A DNA stretch of 51,000 bases, from NCBI GenBank assembly GCA_009760855.2, contig WPIO01000004.1, positions 5,081,501 to 5,132,500 on the forward strand, written 5' to 3'. Under the pieces are notes generated by a model. The model ran no database searches and had not been told where the DNA came from. It was given only the letters and a program-made list of their open reading frames with translations. Both the position numbers and the translations under genes were made by a program. Numbering within the stretch: the first letter of the stretch is position 1; every line of letters starts with the position of its first letter. Source of the stretch: Cristatella mucedo. Its lineage: Eukaryota; Bryozoa; Phylactolaemata; Cristatellidae. Below are positions 15,184-51,000 of this stretch, piece by piece.

Positions 15184-16180
15184 AGGAGAGATAGATAGAG
15201 AGAGAGAGAGAGAGAGAAACAGAGAGGGAGAGAGGAGAGAGAAAGAGGGGAGGGAGATATAAATAGATAAATAGATAGAGAGAGACACGGAGAGAGAAAG
15301 GGGGGGAGAGAGAGAGAAAGAGAGAGCAAGAGGAAGAGAGAGACAGCGAGCGACAGGGCTCGAGGTCGCGCATACGCCCACGAACATACGAAAGCCTTAG
15401 GGGAGAGTTAAAGAGAGACCGAGGAGTCGAAGCGTTCGCGTACGATTCGCCATTCTCTTCCTTTTTTCCAACTCGCGGCATTTCCTACACGACATCTCTC
15501 GCGTTTACGAGGCATCCTTCGTGCGACGCACGCGAGGCTTCTTCGCATGCGCCAGTCAGCGAGGCTCTACCACAATGCGTCGACAGCCTGGAAAGCATCG
15601 CTTTCGGTGATTGTTCGTCTATTAAACTGTCTAGGAAAAGTATGCCGCTTCGCCGATCTGCTCTGTCTCGGCGACGTGAGGTTTGGCCGGCACTGCATCG
15701 CCATCGTTAGCCCTTTCACTGACGGTAATTGAGCACTTCCGACCGAATCGCCATCAAATCATAAAAACTCCATCGACTACGAGTGGCCTCTTTTTCGTAA
15801 GATCCAATCTCATCTGAGGCCTCGGCACTTTAATTTTATTAGCTGTTTAGTTCACCTTGACTCGCGGTCTTCTGAGTGTATGAAAATGCGCTCCAAAAGC
15901 CTCGAGAGCTTTATAATCGTTATAGAAACACTGCAACGTTATATCCGATTAGTTGCCCACATATTTGTAGAGTTACATATGGAATAAGTAAGCATAAGTG
16001 CATATACACACATGCCCAGGAACCCCAACCCCACCCGCTACGCACGGAAGCGCAGCAGTTAAGACTTGACGCCGCTGCTGCCAGGCAGCGGACGCCTGAC
16101 AGCCGATCCAGCTCACCTTCGCCGAGTAGATCTATGCAAGGAGAGAATCCCCACCACGTTATAGTTCCGAGACCATCCAT
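55..16180 (-). CDS. DNAAF3: Dynein axonemal assembly factor 3 (13 coding exons)
   Basis: Cytoplasmic factor needed to preassemble outer and inner dynein arms before transport into motile cilia. Thirteen exons join to 1329 nt, 442 codons and TGA at 55-57, with all phases consistent. Hallmarks seen: TITWWGFSPCIDLL at the N-terminus, IHVLLLGCGDLRHWLKTVSR, FLEIFGNILVR, NYLGVRYDTRKGVFDWDYSM, NWRNTGVAFG, SPNRTLAS, RGYWGDIVIGPYIAFGIE, and a methyltransferase-like C-terminal half with VKLLPLG and MLHHLTPAL. These match the DUF4470/DUF4471 architecture of DNAAF3. The human protein is 541 residues; the difference lies in a shorter linker and C-terminal tail. The start codon at 16178-16180 precedes the conserved WWGFSP by eight codons; an in-frame ATG at 16277-16279 is possible but encodes nothing conserved. 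Confidence 0.95.
397..471 (-). CDS. DNAAF3: DNAAF3 exon 12
   Basis: Encodes MLHHLTPALAKSFAEDATIF, LERA, matching [20 protein letters not shown] of the family. Acceptor GTTGTAG, donor GTACGG. Confidence 0.9.
651..680. repeat. (CAG)n microsatellite
   Basis: AACAGCAACAGCAGCAGCAG and on, in DNAAF3 intron 11. Confidence 0.9.
711..785. repeat. Poly-G tract and 10-bp tandem repeat
   Basis: 21 consecutive Gs (711-731), then four copies of AGGTCTGCAG (about 747-785). Confidence 0.9.
1085..1202 (-). CDS. DNAAF3: DNAAF3 exon 11
   Basis: Encodes SLRLGHDVSVKLLPLGAVSD, LASRSKYEKLFDVACIS. Acceptor ATTGCAG at 1203; an in-phase CTAG acceptor 15 nt later (exon start 1187) is also possible. Donor GTAGGC. Confidence 0.85.
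2000..2420 (-). mobile_element. LINE family B 3' end
   Basis: Minus strand encodes DNKLAVPVIRLKTVGDRSFS, SAGPRLWNLLPQFLRND, the typical C-terminal end of L2/CR1-type LINE reverse transcriptases, then a 3' part ending ACACCCACATGG near 2005. Distinct from family A. In DNAAF3 intron 10. Confidence 0.75.
2745..2905 (+). mobile_element. tRNA-derived SINE
   Basis: Head GTGCTGGTTTTGCCCAGTGG with box A-like GGTCAAGGTGC and box B-like GTGGGCTCGAGTCCC, then the LINE A-like tail AATTATGTTCTCTTATGGCA and CTATACAGATGAAG. In DNAAF3 intron 10. Confidence 0.75.
3163..3292 (-). CDS. DNAAF3: DNAAF3 exon 10
   Basis: Encodes TSEDVSEYNVLSFIHELQTH, ERYQRPKQSDLAQAAES, then a variable linker. Acceptor TTTGCAG. 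The donor GAC-G|GTCGGT is the one that fits the phase of the next exon; two other phase-1 GTs further on would lengthen a non-conserved linker. Confidence 0.8.
4321..4461 (+). mobile_element. tRNA-derived SINE, diverged
   Basis: CCTGGTTTGGCCCAGGAGTA, weak box B (GTGGGCTCTAGTC), and the tail CTATACAAATGAATTACATT ATTAT. Same family as 13483-13633. Confidence 0.65.
4700..6035 (+). mobile_element. LINE family A fragment, endonuclease linker to reverse transcriptase
   Basis: Broken frames give RPDGPWFTEHVKLART (4835 region), DLADRFSSFLVSKID (5100 region), KATLDQENI (5485 region) and AAFDTIDHWFLPEHLSSQLG (5955 region), in the same order as in the copy at 42 kb. Frameshifts and stops throughout. 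It is interrupted at about 6040 by a LINE family B 3' end. Confidence 0.8.
6040..6345 (+). mobile_element. LINE family B 3' end
   Basis: Encodes LWNSLPRFLRNDTYSPAAAY and SCYFRATRYVNCSPDSAM on the plus strand, closely similar to the copies near 2.2 and 36.2 kb. Inserted in, or recombined with, a family A fragment. Confidence 0.75.
6560..6780 (+). mobile_element. LINE family A fragment with local triplication
   Basis: 6600-6770 aligns by eye with 42830-42980 of the intact copy (AGTTATGGGCAAACC..., GTTAGCATATCTCCTC). The first part, ACTAGTTATGG plus about 16-20 bases, is repeated three times at 6567-6625. Confidence 0.7.
7072..7194 (-). CDS. DNAAF3: DNAAF3 exon 9
   Basis: Encodes DGDRAARRGYWGDIVIGPYI, AFGIESDEGDFFVKRNNELT, K. 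Acceptor of nine Ts then GTAG; donor GTCAAG. Translation could read on for 31 codons, but ending here joins K to TSEDVSEYNV with the same spacing as human KTAGEITQHNV. Confidence 0.9.
7752..7874 (-). CDS. DNAAF3: DNAAF3 exon 8
   Basis: Encodes AAIVGARTYSNWRNTGVAFG, LREGTYDSPNRTLASVVVFN, Q. Acceptor TTTTCTAG, donor GTGAGC; 41 whole codons. Confidence 0.95.
8055..8148 (-). CDS. DNAAF3: DNAAF3 exon 7
   Basis: Encodes DLRMRNYLGVRYDTRKGVFD, WDYSMKLCDRG. Acceptor GGCTCAG, donor GTACGC. Confidence 0.94.
8572..8590. repeat. Poly-G tract
   Basis: 19 consecutive Gs in DNAAF3 intron 6. Confidence 0.95.
9791..9879. repeat. (CT)n microsatellite
   Basis: About 44 CT units in DNAAF3 intron 6; the only long GA/CT tract here with purines on the coding strand. 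Confidence 0.97.
10338..10423 (-). CDS. DNAAF3: DNAAF3 exon 6
   Basis: Encodes FKERDMLENIFKFWKQPSKK, DIFDPEKC; matches FRERDALEAVFRFW of the family. Acceptor ATTTTAG, strong donor GTAAGT. Confidence 0.92.
11457..11520 (-). CDS. DNAAF3: DNAAF3 exon 5
   Basis: Encodes KMVTNEEYMKEKLCVLDVTQ, LK. Acceptor ATCTCAG, donor GTAGGT. Confidence 0.88.
11931..12024 (-). CDS. DNAAF3: DNAAF3 exon 4
   Basis: Encodes EKTELFLEIFGNILVRHQTA, EYIQSMATELI. Acceptor CTTTGTAG, donor GTGAGT. Confidence 0.93.
12500..12560. repeat. 29-bp tandem duplication
   Basis: TGCCGTCGCAAAGCAGGTAC followed by ACTTTC occurs twice in a row in DNAAF3 intron 3. Confidence 0.9.
12636..12729 (-). CDS. DNAAF3: DNAAF3 exon 3
   Basis: Encodes FYVIEHSVEVYARHVLFLAL, TLEEQRRRGLQ, matching the FFVLENNLEAVARHML segment of human DNAAF3. 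Acceptor GATTGCAG, donor GTGAGC. Confidence 0.93.
13037..13116 (-). CDS. DNAAF3: DNAAF3 exon 2
   Basis: Encodes DEIHVLLLGCGDLRHWLKTV, SRLHRKH. Acceptor TTCTTACCAG, donor GTGACT. Intron 1 upstream is 2.9 kb and repeat-rich. Confidence 0.92.
13483..13633 (+). mobile_element. tRNA-derived SINE, best-preserved copy
   Basis: Box A GGTCTAGCGGTTAAGG and box B GGGCTCGAGCCCC, then CATATGTAAAGCACCTGAAT, GATTAAGTTCTCTTATGGCG, CTATACAAATGAGTTACATT and an ATT-rich end. The head could be mistaken for a tRNA gene. Confidence 0.82.
13640..13880 (-). mobile_element. LINE family A 3' ORF fragment
   Basis: Minus-strand translation includes SIEDREFSSYALKAWNSPPP and DVTTCPDLKAKKEA, a diverged copy of the FGDRAFSSYSPKAWNSLP end of family A. 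Lies in DNAAF3 intron 1, right after a SINE. Confidence 0.7.
15075..15340. repeat. (GA)n/(GATA)-type compound microsatellite
   Basis: AGAGAT units, an almost pure GA run 15105-15180, then interrupted GA and GATA to about 15340. In DNAAF3 intron 1, CT on the coding strand. Confidence 0.95.
16117..16180 (-). CDS. DNAAF3: DNAAF3 exon 1 with start codon
   Basis: Encodes MDGLGTITWWGFSPCIDLLG, the family's N-terminal signature. Donor GTGAGC after one base of an Asp codon that is completed by exon 2. Confidence 0.93.
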
Positions 16181-19100
16181 AGTAACTTGAGGGATTTTAA
16201 TGTGCAGCTTTGATGCCTGTCGTAAGGAACTCTGCGTATTGACGTAGGACCGCTGACAGATGTCGTACTCCACCTCCACGGTACCGGAACACGTTAATGA
16301 TGCCTTCGGCCAAGGCCGAACTCCGCGTCCCTAGCAGGCGGTAGGGCCATTTAAGCCTCTGTCTTGCAGGCTTGTATTCCTTGCATGTGTAGCACAGCGC
16401 CAGCCTGACTCAGTTTTAGAGCGCATGAGAACTGATCAGCAGGAAACATCTCTGTCCTAGAGCCTTGAGCAAGAGGACGCAGCCATCGTTGAGAATAGGG
16501 CAACGCTTGCCCAAAGTCGCTGTCGCCACCAGCCATCCTAGATTTGCTGGACGATTTCTTTGAGAACAAAAGAAGTGGGTGAAGAGCATCTGCATTCTCG
16601 AGCTTTGAGCAAGGGGACGCAGAGGTCGCTGATGTGATTGATATTGGCTGGGCTGTCAACCACATTGTCCCGGCTAGTTATATAATGATAGGGCGACGCT
16701 CGCTAGGGGCATCTGCTTCATCTTCGGCTCCGTCTCGACGGCGTCGCGGGTAGCTGCCGGACTCGTTTCTCTGAAAGCGAGGGAGGAGGGCGGGCTGTTC
16801 GCCGGTGATTGAGGGACAGGACGAGACAGCGCCAGGAGGATTTGGTGGACGCCGCAGAATACGGTCGTATAGCACTCGAGCTCGCATTTTTGTGTTTCTT
16901 CTGTGTTTTGTGTGTTCGCGTGCACGTGGTCTCACCAATAGTGCTTAGTGTAGTGTATGAGGTATTCCTGCCGTTAGGTGGAAGCGGAGCCCTAGCTCTT
17001 CGGTCAGGGTCTAGGCTCCGGTTCGGGCTCCTCGTCTTATTTGGGTCGTTCCCCACTAGAAGCCTAAGTGCGGGGACATATTCCCTCCGAAAGAGTGCTT
17101 GTGCTGTTTAGAGCGTGTGGTAAAGAGTGTGGAGATAAAACTGAGCTAGACGCGCATCGACTTTGTGCGCTTGCGAATAAAGCTCAGTAAAATTCCCAAT
17201 TCGTGTGTCTCGCTTTCCAATTCACGCCGAGGACTCACGACCCCCTTAAGTAACGGTGAGTAGGTTAGCGCCAGAAACGCTCGTTTCGTGGCGGCCTGCT
17301 TATTGCGCGTAGGCGCCGAGCACCGAACGGCATTAGCGGTAGGTTACGCCGATAGGTAAGCGGCAGGTTAAGCCTACTCCACCGAGCCTTCGGCGTTACA
17401 CATGTAGGTGGTATTAGTCATCAATAGCTCCGATTCAGACGCCCGCTCAAGAAGTGATGTTGTTGTGGACAGGCGGCTGGCTGTTCACGAGTTGCTGACC
17501 AGTATGAGCCGGTGGTCGATGAAGCCTCGCGTTCATTCACAAACTACATACAGCCTGATAGCAGATTGGAATGTTTACAACACTAGACTAACTAGGCCAA
17601 TGAAAATGCTTGTCTTAAATGGATGATTTAGATTGTCATAAAAAGTGCGATGGTATGCAAGTCACACAGAAGTACTCGGTAGTTCCATAGAGGAAGTCAT
17701 GGCTTCGGATACGAAAGGTGATGGACGTAGCCAGACGTTTTTTCTATACAGAGGACCTAATTGTGATCTTTGTAAAAATTATTTTGAAGTGGAGCTCAAG
17801 ACTAATAAATCTCATTGAAGTCTTAAGTTCTTTTGTATAAGACATGGCAGACCGCATGGCTATTCCCTTCGAGGGTAATGTGAAACAGCCTAGTTCACTG
17901 AACGTTTGAGGTCGAATACAGAGCATTGATTATAAGGAATCAAAGATATTTGGAATAAATGCACTCATAACTTTTTGAGCATTTCGAGGAGAGCTACAAG
18001 TACAAGTAGCGCATCGCATCACCAGTTGTTTTTTCGTGTTCCTACAGGGTTGCAGCTTTCCCCCTAAGCAACCTTTGCACGAGGCGCCCAACCTATGTCC
18101 AATAACTTCCATCTTTGCAAGTTGGCCAATCGTATAGTCTCGGCCACCTCGTATAACGCCGAGCAAGCAATTCGTAATACTATGTTGTTTGCCAAAATTT
18201 GATAGGATGTCTCTTTGATTTTAACGCAGGCATTTGTCCTTAATAAAAAAGTTCGCGAGTTTAGGGTATTGGAGCTTGGAGAAATAAAGCGTAACTTCAA
18301 TAAACGTTATAGATTTGGCCATACAAGAGCCACGTTTCTCATTGAACCCCAGAAAGGATCGATTGAGCTAGCTCGATAGAGCTTTCCAGTCGATGTACTC
18401 CTCGTCCTTGGTCGAGGAACTTGAATTAAAAACCCGTTTTGGTCTGGCGAATGCTGGCCACGGCTTCAACTGACTCGACTTATTAAGTTCATGCCGTGAA
18501 CTGTTTTGTTTTGACAACTTCGTACGGTATTTGTTTTAATTGGATCTGGCCTCTGCTGCGGGAGCATTGGGGTCAGAGCTGAGCTCCACTCCAGAACCTG
18601 CTTCCGAGTCTTCAGCTACTGCTACACCTAATTCGGCAGGAGAATCGCCCCCTATTCTCGCCAGCAGCTTGTGCCGGAAACACCCATCCATGCCGCTGGT
18701 CATGGCTCGAGCAAACATCACTACTACATCTATCCGCGGGGTGCTACCCTCCTTTCACGCTTCTAAATGTAAGGATCCACTTGACAGGAGCGAGGCTAAC
18801 ACCTTCCTGAGGTGTGGCAGCTTGCGACTCACCGTGGCAAGCTTCGTGCACGTCAGTCTGCAGCGACCTGCCCAACAATGGAAAAGCGTGCGGCACGAAC
18901 CACTCGGTTGCTGCTGGCGGCTCGTACTAAAAAAAATGCCACAACTCTCTACGGTGAGTGAGCTCACATCGTCAGATGTATTTGATCATAAAACGCGAAT
19001 CCAGGTCATGAAGGCCGATTAGCGAGCAAACGTGCAGATTCACCAAGAGCACACGTGAACCGCTACAGTGGACGATAGTGGATGCAAGCTGTGGCATTCG

Positions 19101-19670
19101 CGAGCTGACCGCAATGCTGGGCGCCAGGCACCGACGAACAGCGCATTGCACCGTGTTGGGATCGTGGGAGCAGCTCCCTGTCGTAGTCATAACAGCCGGA
19201 GAGATCGGCGAATGATGGCATCAGGACAGGGCTGAATGCTGCCGGATGGCGAAGCATGCCCTCCCTGGGACATTCTTCATGGAAGAGTGTCCCAGGTATG
19301 TTCGGGCCGGACCCAAGTGAAATCACTCTGACAAGACGGCTGCAGAGGGCACAAGCACAGTACCGCACAGTTAAGACAATGCAAAATGGTGACACCCCAC
19401 AGCGCTTAGCAGAGCAAAGCTGATTAGTCAGCACGGGGATTGGACGACCGAGTGCTATTTACGGGCAGTAGATGCTTTATAGGAAACACGAGCACAGCCC
19501 TATGCACGTTAGCAACAATGACGTCCGACAACTGCATGAAAGTTGGCAACCACTGCCAGTGGCAGGCTGCCACGGCTCGTGCTGCTGGTGACCGGATGCT
19601 GAAGGCACGGTAATCCTAAGCACATGCCGGTTACGGTGCACAGCCACAGCAGGTGGCGTACCCGAGCAGA
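16181..19670. other. Spacer between POLE stop and DNAAF3 start
   Basis: Must hold the POLE 3' untranslated region and the DNAAF3 promoter and 5' untranslated region. I recognise no gene here. A 160-codon open frame on the plus strand (18540-19022, no ATG at its opening TTG) shows no known family. An LTR-like segment ends near 17400. No clear TATA box or perfect RFX X-box is visible near the DNAAF3 start. Confidence 0.6.
16690..17400 (+). mobile_element. Possible LTR fragment
   Basis: AATAAAG at 17176-17182 is followed by a GTGTGTCTCGC segment and the stretch ends GGCGTTACA at about 17400, as a solo LTR would (U3, R, U5, final CA). I could not find the matching TGTAACGCC start or a target duplication, so the left boundary is arbitrary. 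Confidence 0.25.
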
Positions 19671-49788
<30,118 letters not shown>

Positions 49789-51000
49789 CTGACGCGTCGG
49801 ATGAGGACGGCTATCACGTGCACGACCGTGCGCACTCGAAGACGCGCAGGAGAGCTCTCTCGGAAAAGCCGTGCGAGCGCCAAGATGCTTGGAACTGACG
49901 GCTGCCAAGCCTGAGATGAGACCGAGGCTCACGCTGCTGCCGCGCAGCGAGCGAGGGTTTGTGCCGCCCGAGCGTTCCCACCCCTTCGATGCAAAGCGCC
50001 ACGTCAGCTAAACCGGTCAGCGCTGCTACGCGGGCTCGAGGTGACACTTGCCGGACACGCGGAGCACAGAGAGCACTTTCCCGCTGCGCACACCACGCTG
50101 CCTGGACAGCGCACGTGCTTAAGTGACCTATGTCGGCCGGCGCTGTTGACTAGCGTGAAGACTAGAAGGCTACAGGTGAAGAACGCGTGGACTGTCCTAT
50201 AGCGGCCGGCGCTTCCACAGCTCCCCTCTGCTGCAGCTTGCGGTCACTTCTGAGGTCACGCACGGATCATGCACGGGCCCCGGGTGAGCGGCTCCCTCTT
50301 AGCAGCCCGTGGTCAGCGACGTGCCAAGCTGCGGCACTGCCGAAGCTGCGTTTAAACAGCAGCAGCAGCAGATCGGCGGAGAGCGGAAGAGGCGAGCTCC
50401 CGGATGCGGTGGTACTTGAGAGCTGCACCAGCATCGAGATTCGAGAAGTGGGGGAGAGGCAAAAGGCCGCAGCAGGGAGAAGGCCCTCCACTGCCCACTG
50501 GCAAGCAGCATGCAGCTGCTGGAGACTTCACGAGTGTTGGACAGACGTCGAGGTAGTGTAGACGACAGGTAGTGTAGACGACAAGAGGACACGCAACCCC
50601 AAGAAAAATGCCGGCGATTCCCTCCTCTTGCAGAGACAGGTGAGAAACCACAAGAGGGAGAAAGGCAGCAGAGTATCAAGGACAAGAGCCCTTTATCTTA
50701 TGACGAGACATGGCAAGCCAGCCCAGTCCTAACTGAAACCAGGCGCCGGTCAGAGCTGATACCCTTTGTGTAACTCGCCACCATTAGGTTTTTTAAGCAG
50801 CTGCACGTTGCAGCAGCATTCTGCAAGTTCCACCGCCTCAACAAGGCAGGCACACACGATGCAGCCATGCTGCTGCAAAATCAATGCTGCCTTAGGACTT
50901 CTGAGACAGCCGAGTCCGGTGCCAAAAGGCGTGACGATCGAGTCCCGAGCTTGAACCGCTGAGCTACGATCGCCGCACGAGAAGATGCAACTAGAGCCTA
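49789..51000 (-). other. POLE intron running off the right edge
   Basis: No frame on the minus strand matches the POLE segment expected before VWTGKLS, so the whole stretch reads as intron. It contains a CAG/CTG-rich patch near 50360. A tRNA-like box A at about 50920-50965 (minus, TAGCTCAGCGGTTCAAGC) lacks a matching box B. Confidence 0.6.

Noticed and set aside
14750-15481. 243-codon minus-strand frame
   Set aside because: Half is microsatellite translation and it lies in DNAAF3 intron 1.
18540-19022. 160-codon plus-strand frame in the spacer
   Set aside because: No recognisable domain and no ATG at its opening; cannot be supported as a gene from sequence alone.

Overview
The window is animal nuclear DNA. 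It has many short exons with GT-AG (and a few GC-AG) splice sites, very long (GA)n, (CA)n and poly-G tracts, LINE and tRNA-derived SINE fragments, and no operons. It holds two protein genes, both on the minus strand. The presence of an axonemal dynein assembly factor means the organism makes motile cilia. I cannot place it more precisely than a metazoan, probably an invertebrate.

Right part (about 19.67-49.79 kb, minus strand): the 3' two thirds of POLE, the catalytic subunit of DNA polymerase epsilon. I could place 35 coding exons, to base precision in most cases. They join in one open frame of 4668 nt (1555 codons plus stop) with phases that agree at all 34 junctions. Exon 1 of the window corresponds to roughly residue 790 of the human protein. 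The exonuclease domain and the first palm motifs lie beyond the right edge. Present are palm motif C, the thumb, the whole inactive second B-family half and the two C-terminal cysteine pairs that bind POLE2.

Left part (about 0.06-16.18 kb, minus strand): a complete DNAAF3 (dynein axonemal assembly factor 3) coding region. It has 13 exons, 1329 nt and 442 residues, again with consistent phases. The two genes are head to tail, POLE first, separated by 3.5 kb that holds no gene I recognise. Nothing in the sequence suggests they work together: one replicates DNA in the nucleus, the other assembles dynein arms in the cytoplasm.

Introns and spacer: a L2/CR1-like LINE family (called A here) occurs in about ten fragments, including one long reverse transcriptase copy at 42.0-43.8 kb. 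A second LINE 3' end family (B) has four copies. A tRNA-derived SINE ends in the same tail as LINE A. There is an unclassified repeat in three copies, a long foldback element at 35.6 kb, and many microsatellites. The most interesting points are three GC-AG introns in one gene, dinucleotide repeats that abut or form splice signals, the matched LINE/SINE tails, the foldback element, and a reverse transcriptase reading frame that has cleanly lost its catalytic YADD segment. I found no sign of a wholly new biological system.
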